The notes under the pieces are model-generated. The model was not told where the DNA came from. It did no database searches and saw only the letters and a list, made by a program, of their open reading frames with translations. From Anolis sagrei (lineage: Eukaryota > Chordata > Lepidosauria > Squamata > Anolidae), in NCBI RefSeq assembly GCF_037176765.1, contig NC_090023.1:104050866-104114865 (forward strand): 64,000 nt of DNA, read 5' to 3'. Position 1 is the stretch's first letter. Every line of letters starts with the position of its first letter. Both the position numbers and the translations under genes were made by a program. Positions 1 through 11,850 of the stretch are shown piece after piece.

Positions 1-73
1 TAGACCGTTGACTTGTCCTGATCTTGATGATTTTGAAGATGAAGACAGTTCGCTTGTCTTACAATGGTACAAG
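1..73 (+). CDS. IL1R1: IL1R1 exon, first half of Ig domain 2 (cut by window edge)
   Basis: The reading frame ends in LQWYK directly before a GTAAGT donor, phase 0. This matches the LQWYKDC segment of known IL1R1, with the next residues A-C supplied by the following exon. The left side is cut by the window edge. Confidence 0.8.
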
Positions 74-3000
74 GTAAGTGCGTAACTGAGTTGACTATAA
101 TCACTGTGCGTACTTGTTTTCTCTGTAAAATGTTATTGATAAGTAAGAAAAAACATGTTCAAACCACATATACTTAATATGCGCTGTACTATCTATTTAA
201 AGCATTTATATTCCGCCCTTCTCACCTGAAGGGGACTCAGGGTGGAGCACAACTTATAAACGTCAAATATTCATTCAATGCCGAAACATAGACTATATCC
301 ATACAAAAACATTAAAATCACTTACCTTGATGTTAGATATGGCATTTCTTCAGAAAAATCACATTGGTCCTTTGTGGGCCAAAACAAAATGAAAAGGGGA
401 AAATAACCTTTGGAATGGGGTGGGGAGACAGGGTGCAATGGTAGAGACCAAAATGGGCATCTCAGAAAAGAGGGAAAATGACAAGGAAGGGGGAAGAGAT
501 TAAATTGCCTCCTCCTCTCCTCCCTTCCTTCTCTAACCATCCTGTTGTCCTGGCTGACATCACTGCAGGCAACAGTCAACTGGCAGGACCCACATCCACT
601 GGAGACTGCCACAACACTGAAAACTGGAGGGGACCATAAGTGTCATGCTCTGTCCCGGGCTGCCTGAGTCTGGGAAACACAGAATGACAGTGTGGCTAGT
701 TCTGCTTAGAACTGGCTTTACTATTTACATGGGCCCAAAGTTGTAGACCAGAATCTGGAGTATCCAACAACTTTGGTTAACACAGGACCAAGTTAAGGTG
801 ACCTTGTGCCATGTCACCCTGGAGCAGCTCCATGTGTAGTTTAACTGCCACAGAACTGATTTGGGAGTCCTTGTAGTAAATAAATGTGCCCTAGATCCCA
901 CTAATAGATCAGGATTACATTTGACCCTTCATATCTATGTATCCTTTATCCATGGATTTAATAATCTGCATCTTGAAAGTATTCATACCCCCCCTCCCAA
1001 AAACCCTAACAAAATTCCAAAAGACCATTTTTCTATGCCATTTAACTATAACTTGAGCATCCACTGATTTTGGCATTCACAGGGGTCCTCAAATCAATCC
1101 TGAAGGGATACCAAAGGCCTATTGTGTGTTGATTCATTTTTCTTTTAAACTCTGCAACTCATTTTGGGACTTTATAAAGTAACCATCGTGATTGCAGTTT
1201 TTACAGTATTTGTTTATATTTCAGGCATGTAGTCCTAGATTACTTAAAGGTGACCGATACTGGGCTTCTGGAAAAAGTTTAATTATTACCAATGTAACTA
1301 AAAATGATGAAGGAACATATATATGCCGGGCAAACTATACTTATATGGGAAAACAATATTATGTTTCACGGGCCATTCATTTAACCACCTATGGTATGTG
1401 TATACATTTTATCTTGTTTTTTACTTTGGCACGTTTTGATTTTTTTAATTTTATATTGTATGTTTTTAAATGTAAAGATTAAAATATTTATTTATAAAAT
1501 ATTTATAATCCATAATTTGGTTTGTTTTTAAAATAACCCAATCCTGGCTGATGTTTCTTGATCTGCATGAGGCTGTTCATATATACTCTTCATGAACAGG
1601 TGTATTTACAGGAGGCCGCGAGTAGCACAAAAGCTTATTTAGGCATTTCACAGCAAAGCACAAGTTTACTTGTATACAAGAGGTGCCAAATTGTGTTTAT
1701 TTTTGTGCTACAATAAAAAATATTTTAGCCACTGTAGGAATTGAAAGAAATATTTGAATACCTAAAGGAAAAACTTGAGAAGGTCTCTGATAAATCCAAT
1801 GAAAAAAAGCACTTTCTCAGTTTCTCATGTCTAGTACTCAAATAGACTCGCTTGGATGGTATGTGAGAAGCTGGTGCAGGACCGCCGGGAAAGGCTGCCT
1901 TGTCTTCTCATGTCATGCAGGGTGGGCAAGGTGAAAAGCAGCCAAAGATCAACAAAATGTAAAGTCTACAAATCACCATAGATGCAAAATCTGGCTTTCA
2001 CAGTACAGTACTTGATATCTTAGATTGTACTACAGAGTGTAGCTTGTCTGATGATATAACTAATTTATCATTAACACAACTAACAAAATACATTTTCTCT
2101 AGAAATGCATGTTTGCAATAATTGTACTGTTGTACTTTTTTAACCTGGTGTGGAGCATCAGAGGTTAAATATTCCTTTTAGAGTGTTTCATTGATTAAAT
2201 GTATGAAAATTTTGCTTAATTGTTACATACCTTATATACTTAAGTATAAGCCGACCTGAATATAAGCCGAGGCACCTAATTTTATGAAAAAGTGGGAAAA
2301 CTTATTGACTCGAGTATAAGCCGAAGGTGGGAAATGCAGCAGCTACGGGTAAAGTCAGGCAGGCAGTGAGGCTGAGTGGAGCTGGCTACGGAGGCCTGCA
2401 CTGTGGAGGCCAGCGCAGGTCTCCGCAGTCAGCACAGGCTTCCACAGGCCTCCGCAGCCCCAGAAGTCAGGCAGGTAAGCAGGCTGCTGCAAGCGGAAGT
2501 CCTCTTTCACTGCATTGTCTGCGTTCTCTGCTCACTGCATACGCCAGCTCAGGCCTCCGCAGGAGTGAGCGGAGGATGCAGCTGATGCAGCGGAAAAGGA
2601 ACTCCACTCGCAATGACCTGCCTGGCTGATTTCTGGGGCTGCGGAGGCCTGCAGAAGCCTGCGCTGGCTGCGGAGACCCATGCTGGCCTCCGCAGCCAGC
2701 AGTACTGGGCCTCACTTTTGGCGAAGCCACTTCCAACCAAATGAAGTGGCTGGTGAGCACATTTGCCACCGTCTCCGCTTACAAGGAGGCTCCCTCTGGC
2801 CTTATGATGCCTTCTTCCTTCCTGGACCCCGCTTGGCTGACAGAGAGTCTGGCCCACGCTGTGCCGCTCCCGGAGGCTGAAGATGGAGGCCAGAGGCGGC
2901 CTCACTGGAAGTAGCAATGGTGGCAGGAACACTTGCCAGCTGGTTCACTCAGCTGAAAGTAAATGGAGGCCTGAGGTGGCTTTGCTGGAACTGGCAGCAG

Positions 3001-6000
3001 GTGCGCTCGCCAGCTACTTTACTGGCCCAAGGCTGAAGATTGAGATGCAAGGCTCGCCTGTGGGCTCCGCTACAATTCATCTACCTCCTCTGACCTACTC
3101 AATGGAGGTGAAGGCCAGCCAGCTTTGGAGCCTCTCCTCCAGGCTCCGCTACCCGGCTTGACTTGAATATAAGCCGAGGAGGACTTTTTCAGTCCAAAAA
3201 AAGGACTGAAAAACTCGGCTTATATTCAAGTATATACAGTAAATATTACAACGTTATTGAGTACCAAAATTGGAAATACTTTCTTCTTAAATTGTCATTA
3301 AATGCTCTCAGCTTTTGATGATGAAGCTAATTTTCTAATTCCCGTAGTCTGTTCTGTGAATATGTGATATGAATCCATATCAGGAAAGCAATGTTTAGTA
3401 ATCAATTGTCAACAGCAATTTTTATTTATTTATTTATTTAGAAGTTTTATATACCGGTCTTCTCACCTCCAAGGAGGGACTCAGGCCGGTTCACAACATG
3501 CGTTCATATACAGTAATATACAAAACAGCACAATGCATCATCATTATACATTAAAATATAAGTACAATAAAAACATCATCATCACATTACTCAAGCCAAG
3601 TTGTCAGTACAGTCACAATTTGTCGCCATCCTTCCATGTGGACAAGGGTTATTGACTCAGTCCTCAAATGCCATATTCCAAAGCCAGGTTTTTATTAGTT
3701 TCCTAAAAGTCAGGAGGGAAGGAGCAGATCTAATCTCTGGTGGGAGGGAATTCCAATAAAACAATTCAGTTTAAGATCTTAAAATTACAGCACTGTAAGA
3801 GGTGATCCAAAGATGGTTTGCTTTTGTTTATATTTCTTTTATTAGATCCACCACCAGTGGGACCAATAGAGATCCTATATCCTAAAAATAATTCAATTGA
3901 AGTAGAACTTGGTAAGCAACTTCTTGAATTGAATAAGAAAATGTTTTTTGAGTGTTTCCCTAAACAAACTCTAAATCTTTCTGTACACTGATTTGCAGCC
4001 ATTCTTTCTTGTGTGTAGGATCCAGCATTGCCATCAATTGTACTGCCTCAAGAGGATTAAGCCAAGATGTATTTATAGAGTGGAATTTCAGTGGTGAACA
4101 ACCCGAGGATTATTTGAGCACATATGAAAAATATAAGTAAGTATAAAGTCGAATTTCAATTAGTTGTTGGATTAGGACATTTTGTGGTTACTTTGTGACA
4201 GCACACATTACAATAATTGTAGAGCCCAGTAATGTCTGACTGTGGAAAGTTCTCATTGAAACAGAGTACTATAAATTGTCAGATTTAGCAGTATTAAAAC
4301 ATTAGTGCATTTCTCCACACTTCTTCATTTAATTCCAAAATATTCTACTTAGTTTGAAAAATCAGGACTAATGGGATTCCAGACAATCATAGATTGGTCT
4401 GACGGGTTCAGTACAAATCACTTCTCCCTTAGTCTAATTACAATTGTTCTATAAACAAAATTATTCAAGTAATACTGAGTGGTCAAAAATCTGTTGTCTT
4501 TGTGAGACTCCTCCATGCCTTCTGTCAAATTATGTTCCTTGTTGTTGAAACAAATAATTATCTTTCTGCAAAGAACCACCCAGAGATGGTGTCATGGATC
4601 TATGGGCACTCTGTAACCCACCCTGTTAGACACAATTGGCTTTGATAAGCCGGAGGCTCGCCAGACCCTCCCCTGTCCCATTAGCATAAGCTCTAGCCTT
4701 GTACATGGTGGGTTTGGGATGAAGAGTTCCTACTGATAAGTACTAGGCAAAGGGAGGATACAGGACATAAAATATGGACCATGATGTGAAATTTCCTGAT
4801 TGTCCTTTGATCAATTGATCCTGACAATGATTGAATGATGCTCCAAAAGGGTGGCACAGCACTGCTCAGTGTCCCTCCATTTTGGAGACATTACTGGACA
4901 TTCACATTCTCTGTTGCGTTAGTATCTCTTTTGGACTATTGGCTTGATTAACGCTCTGCTGGTATTTAGGAGTTGAGGTTTCTGATACTTTCTGATGTAG
5001 TACCAAAAAGCTTTTATACCTGAATAGTTCTGCATAAGACAAGTCAACTTCAGTCTTGTAGAATTTATTAATGAGAGTTAATATCTGACAATGTTATGTC
5101 ATATGCTAATAGCACAGCAATCCTGGTGTCTATCAGAAATTAACTGCATTTTATATTAAGTGCATTTTATATGGCAGGCTTAGAACTAAGGAACAAGGTT
5201 GGTTTTAAGTCAATGCTCACGTAGGCACTTTTCATCCCCCAAACATAGCTTGTAGATATCTCTTACGAACTTCCTTATCTTCCCCCTTGAGCTTGTTTGT
5301 TTCAATTGAACAATTTGGATTAGATCCATGTTATTTGTTGCATTTTAGATTAGAAATTCTAATGGGCCTGCTTGAAATTAGCCAGAGATCTATCAGTTGG
5401 CCTTAGTTTGCCTTTCATCCCCTGGGCTAATGTGCAGAACGGAGATTATCCCATGTATGGAGAATGGCTTTCCCAAGTGTTAGTCTGAGGCATGCATCAT
5501 TCTGTTGTGTACGTTACAGTACAGTGGAGCTGTTGTTATAGGGATATATCTTCAACTACATAGATGTTTTATCATTTAGTGCAGACCCACGTCTTTGCCA
5601 GATGTTTTGTCTGTGACTTGAAGAGTTGAGGGTTGGCACATGCAGTGTTTTAGATATAATTTTGAACCTTAGGAAAACAGCTTTCCTTTCTCCTGAATGA
5701 ATTTTTAAGGCTACCGCATAGTGTAGGAGCAAGGTGATTAATTATATTTTTCACACTGAAGGATCTTAATGAGAGACACCAGCACAGTTTAATAAAAAAG
5801 GAGAGGAAATCTTGAAATATAGGCAATATCTTCTTAACATCGACTGCTGTTTTGTATCACAGTTATTGATTCATAACCTAGATTTAACTCTGTATTCAGT
5901 AACGCTACATAGTTACAATCATAGCACTATAATCACAATTATAAATATACCCCAACAAGCCTTCCTTTCTAGTCAGCAGCCGCAGTGACCAATGATGTTC

Positions 6001-9000
6001 TGTTCAGCTTCAAATCAGGGCTCAAGGAGGATGTCATTTCCAGTCCCCTTCCACCAGCAAGTGAAGCTGCAACAATTGGAAACAGAACTCCAGTTCAATT
6101 CCTCATCACAGTTTCGGAGCCCTCGGGGGCACAGTGGGTTAAACCCTTATGACGGCAGGACTAAAGACCAACAGGTCGGAGATTCAAATCCGGGGGGAGC
6201 AGGTTAAGTTCCTTCTGTCAGCTCCAGCTCCCCATGCAGGGACATGAGAGAAGCCTCCCATAAGGATGGCAAAACATCAAAACATCCGGGTGTCCCCTGG
6301 GCAACATTCTTGCAGACAGCCAATTCTCTCACACGAGAAGCAACTTGCAGTTTCTCAAGTTGCTCCTGACATGAAAAAAAATCACAGTCTCATTAGATGG
6401 TAAGAGAGCGCTGGAAACATCTTCCGCCTTGCAGCTTGTTAACCAGCTGAACAGACCCCCTTTGACTGATATGTCTCTTGGCTCTTAAGGTTGAGGGAAG
6501 GGGCAGGAGATTGGGCCAAGAGATGCTAGTTAGGCATTCATAATTAAATACTCTGATGCAGGATATTGGTGAAAAGTTCTCATTTTTAAATTACGTTATT
6601 TTTGTTCCTTTTCTGGGCTAATAAAAACTATGGATTTATGTAGTTGTATGGATATTCATATATATGAAAATGGAGGTAATTACTTACTTAATGTAGAAAC
6701 CTGAGATAAAAATGACAATTTTTGTCCATAATAAAATATTTTAATTTTGTTTATCTTTTCATGAAACACTGTGACTTAATTTTCATTTTTTCCATTTTGT
6801 TCCTTTATGATAACAGGACAAAACTGCCTGAAAAATGGATATCGGTCGTAAGGTTTAATATATCAAAAATGAAGTCTAACAACTATGGAAGATATTCCTG
6901 TGTTGCAGAGTCTTTTGGTACAGACCAACGAGTAGCATATGTCATGCTACATCAGCCGGGTATGTTATTCACAAAGAGACCCAATGATTAAGGGTCTTTT
7001 CTCCCATATTTACCTCAGTTTTCAAAACCTTGCCGAATGTAATGTGCAGCAGCCAAAAGAGCCCTTTTTGTCATATGACCCAAAAAGTTGCACATTGCAG
7101 TTGCCTCCATCTTTGTATTCCTTTAAAAACAAGTGTTATGACACCAAAGCTTTCAGAAATGGGGAAGAAGACTTCAGGGTGCATCTGTGCTGTAGAATGA
7201 ATCCACTTTAACTGCCTTGGTTTAATGCAAAGGAGTCATGGGGGATGTATTTTGCCAGTGTCAAAGAATGCCGGACCCTCACCAAACTACAAATCTCAGA
7301 GTTGCAGAGCATTGAGCCATGACCATTAAATTAGAGATGTCATCCTTCAAAAAGGAGCTCCAGAGGCCCCTGAAGCAGCTTCATCTTTTCTTTGACTCAG
7401 CATTAAGATTACTGTATGATGTAAATCTAATTCACACCTTAATTTTAGTGAGGTCATTTACCCAAAAAGGTGAACATTAGATTCAAGTAAATAGGGCATG
7501 TTCCACTCTAACTGCAATGGAAGTTTAGGGGGGAGCATATAACATTCTCATACAGAAAATTTTAATTCCTCACCAAATTATAAACCTCACAATTCCACAG
7601 GATGGGACATGGCATTTATTGAAATCATAAAGCCCACAGATGTTTTGTAAACATCCATGACAGGCATGTTTTAAAAGTAAGCACTAGAACTTTGTTTTTC
7701 CCTTTGCCAATGCAGCTCCGAACTTTCAAGGTTATTTGATTGGAGGACTCGTTTCAGCACTATTTGTTATATTGGCAGCTCTGCTCACTTGCAAGTTTTT
7801 CAAAGTGGACATTGTTCTCTGGTACCGTGAATCTTACCAGACTGTTTTCCGGGAAAGAGGTAAGTCTGGTTCTGGGTGCCCTCTCCTGGTCAAAGGGGAA
7901 AAGTGTAGGTCTTTGCTTCTAACATTCAAAAGAGAAAACTGAATGACTTACCACATATTCCGGCATATAAGATGACTCCAGTTAAAATATAGAGTTTGGG
8001 ATACACTCACCGTATAAGACTACCCCTCTTCCAACACACACCAAATAAAATTTTTAAAAGCATCAGATTTGATTTCAATATGGTAATTTTCCTATTACTG
8101 TACCTCCTTCTCTGCCTCTCAGATCTCACACATGCATGCCTGCACCACTTCACTGCAGTCTTCAGGAGCGAGATCTGAGAAGCAAAGGAGGATGTACAGT
8201 AATAGGATACAAGGGCGAGCCAGACATGTAAAAGAGTTGTGTTTTTCTGGGCCCAGAGCCACGCTATCTCTTTTTTCCATACCCCGGGTGCCCCGGACGC
8301 CTACAGCTTGCTCCGCCCTTCACTTACACCTTCCCAGTGAGGCGCCCCTTCACCTCACCATTGAGACCGCATTAAGTCCACGAATCCTGATTAATAGATT
8401 TTCTTCTAACATACTTGTACAGCGTCGCCCTTAATGTTTTCATACAGTCGCTGCATACGGCAGGGATGCGGCCACTGCCATTTTTGAGCTCCCCCACAAT
8501 TTGCATCAACCACAGATTCTCCAATGCGGATTGGAAGTTTCAGCACTCGCTCTATAAGATGGCTCCTGCATATAAGACGACCCCTGACTTTTGAGAAGGT
8601 TTTCTTGGGTTAAAAAGTAGTCTTATACGCCAGAATATACAGTAATTCATGGAGGTCTTAATACTTTTGCCAATAGTGATTGGGATCGTTTCCCTATTTT
8701 TAATTTGACAGACAGGAGACTCCTTATGAAACTGCATGTATTATGCTTAATAAATAGATTTTAAAAAAATAAAAAGTATATTAAAATATTTCATCATAAA
8801 CATGAGAGACCTGGTAATAAGATGAAAACTACTACAAATTTTGAGTCAGTGTTAACTCATGTAACAGTTCTGCTGCCTTTCATGTTCAGTCATCACTTGA
8901 TGCTACAGTCAAGAGGAGGTAATGTATATATGAATTAGTCTTGACTCTCTAACAGGAGAAATTACATTTCTTATTTTGGAAGAAAAAGGTTGATTAACAA

Positions 9001-10039
9001 GAGATACTAAAACTCAGTGTTCTACTTTCTAGTTTCAGATGGGAAGCTCTATGATGCATATGTATTGTATCCCCGATGTTTAACAAACTGTGCATATTCA
9101 TCGGATATCTTTGTCCTGAAAGCACTGCCTGAAGTCTTAGAAAAACAGTGCGGCTATAAGCTTTTTATATTTGGAAGAGATGATTTGCCAGGGCAAGGTA
9201 TGTAATTTAATGAGCATCTTCATGGAGATAGTTCAGAAGCTGCAACTGGAGACAGTTTGGAACTAGAGATAGTATCATGGAGATAGTTCAGAAACTGCAA
9301 CTGGTGCGAGTTTGACATCCGGATTGCTAACTGGAGTGCCGTATTGTGAGAGAATGACTACCATGCTGCAGCAGCTCCACTTGTTGCCAGTCTGCTTCTG
9401 GGCTAAATACAAAGTGCTGGTCGATGCCTATAAAGCCCTAAATGGTTCGGGTCCAGACTATTTGTCCAATCAGATCTCCATCTTGCGCACTGCAGTCATC
9501 GGAGGAGGCCCTGCTCTCGGTCCCATCCCTGTCACAAGCATGATTGGTAGGAACAAGGGAGGTGACCTTCTCCGTGATCACTTCCCGTCTATGAAACTCC
9601 CTATGAAAGAAATAAAAATGGCCTCTGCTCTCCTCTCCTTAAAAAACTTGAAAACGCACCTATGCCCTTTAGTGTATGGAGAGGAGAAGAACTAGGACAC
9701 TTTTAATTCTATTGGAATGCTGGCTAACTGATTTATATCCCATTGTTACTATGGCACATTTTAAAGAACAACCGTGATAGCCATGTTTATGTTTTTTAAA
9801 TTTTCTCGCAGGCAATATGTTTTAAAGTTAATTATATAATGAGTATAATTATGTTTTATTTGTTTACTTGTATTCCGTTTTTCATTTCAATGTTAATTCT
9901 TTTATCACAAGTTCTTGGTCATTATTTTGTGTCATTTTGTATTCCTTTTAGATGTTTGTATCTATTTAGGGCATTGAATATTTGCCTTTTTTGTGAGTAA
10001 ACCGCCCTGAGTCCCCTTGGGGAGATAGAGAAGTCTATA

Positions 10040-10073
<34 letters not shown>

Positions 10074-11221
10074 TAGAGGAACATGATTCTAAATGAACCT
10101 TGAAGTACATCACTGGATGTGAAAGTTGTTATGTCTTCCTCTGCTCAGTCCTGAGTTTTCCCTCTCAGAAAATCCACAGAAAGTAATAGCAACATAATTT
10201 CTCAAACATCATAATTTTTAATGAGAATATACTAATTTTAAAAAGTAAAAGTTTTGCATATGACTCAGTGATATGCAGGATTTATTCCCTAACGTCTCCA
10301 AGTAGGACTTGGAAATATATGTATTTGAAATTGAATTATGCTGAGTTGGAGGTCAGAATGTCCCAAGTTGGTATAAGAAAGCTTTACATATGCAAATGTG
10401 TTTGCTTAATTGTCAAAGAAGACCCTTGATCCTTATTCTCCCCAAAGTTTAGACAAGAGGCCATGCCACTGTGAATTCTGGAAGTTTGGCCCAAAGAACA
10501 ATTTCTTCCTCCTTACACTTCAAAGCAATGAATTTGCCTATGTATTGTCGAAGGCTTTCATGGTTGGAATGACTGAGTTGTTGTAGGTTTTTCAGGCTGT
10601 ATGGCCATATTCTAGAACATGGCCACACAGCCTGAAAAACCTACAACAGCCCAGAATTTCCTTTTACATTCATTTGGGATCTTCTTGGCTTACCAATGCA
10701 ACATGAAACACCTGAAGGACACTAGGTTCAGGAGGTCCACTAAGCAATAATCTTAGTACTAGACTTACTTTATTGCCTGTACTTACACCACATTCTTGTG
10801 CCTGTTTTGTTGCTTTCTTGTCCCCACAGCTGTGGTTACGGTTGTTGATGAAACTATAAAACAAAGCAGAAGAGTGATTATTGTGTTAGTTCCTGGTTCA
10901 TCACCTTACAGCATTCAGGAAGCGTCCACTGAGCATGAGATTGCAGTGTATGGTGCTCTTATTCGAGATGGAATTAAAGTAATACTGATTGAACTAGCAA
11001 AAATAAAAGACTACAGCAACATGGCAGAATCTATCAAATATCTTAAAAAGAAACATGGAGTGCTCACATGGCAAGGAGACTTCTCAGCCAAATCCCAAAT
11101 GGCAACAACAAGGTTTTGGAAAAATGTGAGATACCAGATGCCAACAAACAAAATTTCTCCTTCCTTAGATCTTCATTTCTGGCCTGTGATGTTCAACTCT
11201 TCTCAGATCTCAGAGGGATGA
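1..11221 (+). CDS. IL1R1: Interleukin-1 receptor type 1 (3' part, 8 exons)
   Basis: Cell-surface receptor for IL-1, signalling with IL1RAP through its TIR domain to MyD88. Exons: 1-73, 1225-1393, 3846-3911, 4019-4136, 6817-6959, 7716-7859, 9033-9197, 10830-11221. All have AG/GT borders and compatible phases and give 422 codons plus stop. Visible order: the end of the first half of Ig2 (closing LQWYK), the rest of Ig2 (YTYMGKQY), Ig3, a membrane helix followed by KVDIVLWYR, then TIR box 1 ([12 protein letters not shown]), box 2 (GYKLFIFGRDD) and box 3 (FWKNVRYQMP). Several N-glycosylation sequons lie in the ectodomain. IL1R1 is preferred over IL1RL2 because of the Ig2 motif, the Ig3 text and its place just upstream of a better IL1RL2. 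The signal peptide, Ig1 and start lie outside the window. No poly(A) site is assigned. Confidence 0.88.
198..318 (-). mobile_element. LINE 3' UTR fragment
   Basis: ATTCCGCCCTTCTCACCTG and AAGGGGACTCAGGGTGGAGC are the inverse of the common lizard LINE tail. Confidence 0.6.
890..1130. mobile_element. Possible MER2-like Tigger remnant
   Basis: Text such as CCATGGATTTAATAATCTGCAT and CACAGGGGTCCTCAAATCAAT resembles decayed MER2/Tigger ends. Ends are not resolved. Confidence 0.35.
1225..1393 (+). CDS. IL1R1: IL1R1 exon, second half of Ig domain 2
   Basis: It follows a TTTCAG acceptor and ends at a GTATGT donor, phase 0 in and 1 out. It has the Ig signature D-E-G-T-Y-I-C and the family motif YTYMGKQY, which aligns with YTYLGKQY of mammalian IL1R1. 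Confidence 0.9.
2228..3241. mobile_element. Tc1/mariner-like element with GC-rich interior
   Basis: Terminal inverted repeats of the TATATACTTGAATATAAGCC type at both ends, each abutting a TA, consistent with a TA target duplication. Subterminal text (GACTCGAGTATAAGCCGA, GCACCTAATTTTA) recurs at 41069-41700. The interior (2330-3160) is unusually GC-rich and holds a large inverted repeat in which CCCCAGAAGTCAGGCAGGT near 2458 answers ACCTGCCTGGCTGATTTCTGGGG near 2617. The open frames here lack any transposase motif and read on both strands, so I do not call a gene. Confidence 0.7.
3419..3765 (-). mobile_element. L2-type LINE 3' end, reverse orientation
   Basis: On the minus strand it reads W-N-S-L-P-P-E-I-R-S-A-P-S-L-L-T-F-R-K, then the 3' UTR with GGAGGTGAGAAGACC and an AAATA tail. 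It ends 80 bp before the IL1R1 exon at 3846. Confidence 0.75.
3846..3911 (+). CDS. IL1R1: IL1R1 exon, Ig2-Ig3 linker
   Basis: Short 66-bp exon, phase 1 in and out. It encodes a proline-rich linker and the Y-P-K-N-N-S-I-E-V-E-L start of Ig3. The same small exon exists in IL1RL2 at 37024-37086. Confidence 0.85.
4019..4136 (+). CDS. IL1R1: IL1R1 exon, first half of Ig domain 3
   Basis: TGTGTAG acceptor and GTAAGT donor, phase 1 in and 2 out. It holds the first Ig3 cysteine (A-I-N-C) and the core tryptophan (I-E-W-N-F-S). Confidence 0.87.
4140..6115. other. IL1R1 intron, first 2 kb of a 2.7-kb intron
   Basis: Lies between the two Ig3 exons. I see no coding exon and no repeat I can name here; the SINE at 6116 follows. 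Confidence 0.5.
6116..6381 (+). mobile_element. tRNA-derived SINE in IL1R1 intron
   Basis: Has a pol III A box (GGGCACAGTGGGTTAAACC) and B box (AGATTCAAATCC), a body with GTCAGCTCCAGCTCCCCATG and the tail TTTCTCAAGTTGCTCCTGACATG plus poly(A). Imperfect target duplication TCACAGTTTC/TCACAGTCTC. Confidence 0.85.
6817..6959 (+). CDS. IL1R1: IL1R1 exon, second half of Ig domain 3
   Basis: Begins after TAACAG and ends before GTATGT, phase 2 in and 1 out. It carries the closing Ig motif Y-G-R-Y-S-C-V-A and the membrane-proximal A-Y-V-M-L-H-Q-P. Confidence 0.88.
7716..7859 (+). CDS. IL1R1: IL1R1 exon, transmembrane segment
   Basis: A juxtamembrane A-P-N-F-Q is followed by one hydrophobic helix of about 20 residues starting at YLIGGLVSALF, then the cytoplasmic KVDIVLWYR motif typical of IL-1 receptors. 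Confidence 0.92.
7949..8642. mobile_element. TA-flanked MITE with TATAAGAC ends
   Basis: Left end TACCACATATTCCGGCATATAAG and right end CTTATACGCCAGAATATACAGTA are inverted partners ending in TA. The inner repeats of TATAAGACGACC type support a DNA transposon distinct from but related to the 2228 family. Confidence 0.65.
9033..9197 (+). CDS. IL1R1: IL1R1 exon, TIR domain N-terminal half
   Basis: Encodes box 1 ([12 protein letters not shown]), the [15 protein letters not shown] segment and box 2 (GRDDLPG). TCTAG acceptor and GTATGT donor. Confidence 0.95.
9305..10073 (+). mobile_element. L2-type LINE 3' end in IL1R1 intron
   Basis: Carries [27 protein letters not shown] and G-G-P-A-L-G-P-I-P, then the 3' UTR ACCGCCCTGAGTCCCCTTGG and an AAT tail. 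Interrupted reading; 5' truncated. Confidence 0.75.
10040..10073. repeat. (AAT)n microsatellite, LINE tail
   Basis: About eleven AAT units, the tail of the L2 copy at 9305. Confidence 0.97.
10543..10654. mobile_element. Foldback MITE, solo hairpin copy
   Basis: The GTTGTAGGTTTTTCAGGCTGT arm is answered by an inverted arm ending CCTACAACAGCCCAG. The outer text TTGTCGAAGGCTTTCATGG is shared with the foldback copies at 20687, 32913, 38872 and 56502. Confidence 0.75.
10830..11221 (+). CDS. IL1R1: IL1R1 last exon, TIR domain C-terminal half
   Basis: Begins after CCCCACAG and ends at a TGA. It has the VVDETIKQSRR helix, the [10 protein letters not shown] strand and box 3 (FWKNVRYQMP), then a short non-conserved tail of about 25 residues. 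Confidence 0.95.
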
Positions 11222-11689
11222 TACCAAGGCCACTTGTGTTCTGCAGTACAATGGATTCTGTGAGGATCCTTCATGTGCGAACATATTCCTGCCCTCCTAT
11301 CAGCAGGTGTTGAAGAGTGAATACTGAACAGTTTAATTTGCACGGTTTGCACAGACTGTGAGGAGTCAGTGAGCTCTCTGGATAAATGGGAAAATGATGT
11401 GAACACTTGAACAGAAAGAGCCATTATTTTACATAGTCCTTGTTTACAGACAGAAGTGACTACATAGGAAATGGAGTGTCATTAGGTTTTTAAATCTGAA
11501 ATACCAGGTTTCAAACGAACCAGTTGATAGCTGCTTTATTTGCTTGTTTACTTTTTAAATGTGTCATTTTACAGAATCCTGGAAGGGGCAAGAATTGTTG
11601 AACAAGCTTTGCAAAGGGATCTCTGTGTTCAGATAATCACCCTGTGAAATAACTAGTACCTTTCCTTCAGAGAGAGCCTTTAATCTGAT

Positions 11690-11850
11690 AAGGTAAAGGC
11701 AAAGGTTTCCCCCTGAAATTAAGTCCAGTCATGCCCAACTCTGGGGGTTGGTGCTCATCTCCATTTCTAAGCCAAAGAGCCAGCTTTGTCTGTAGACACC
11801 TCCAAGGTCATGTGGCCAGCATAACTGCTTGGAGCACTGTTAATTTGATA
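11690..11850 (-). mobile_element. Fragment of a second tRNA-type SINE family
   Basis: Shares AAGTCCAGTCATGCCCAACTC, GTAGACACCTCCAAGG and TCATGTGGCCAGCAT with the complete copy at 44300-44632. The tRNA half is missing. Confidence 0.75.

Noticed and set aside
2327-3161. Several overlapping open frames in the GC-rich interior of a MITE
   Set aside because: They arise from GC-rich, internally inverted DNA, read on both strands, and show no transposase motif.
10543-10654. Hairpin considered as a terminator or microRNA precursor
   Set aside because: It belongs to a foldback MITE family with at least four other copies in the window.
1-11221. First gene considered as IL1RL2 because its TIR shares F-G-R-D and G-Q-A-V with human IL1RL2
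   Set aside because: The second gene's Ig3 (V-N-N-T-L-V-D) and Ig2 (G-E-R-F) fit IL1RL2 much better, and gene order then makes the first IL1R1.
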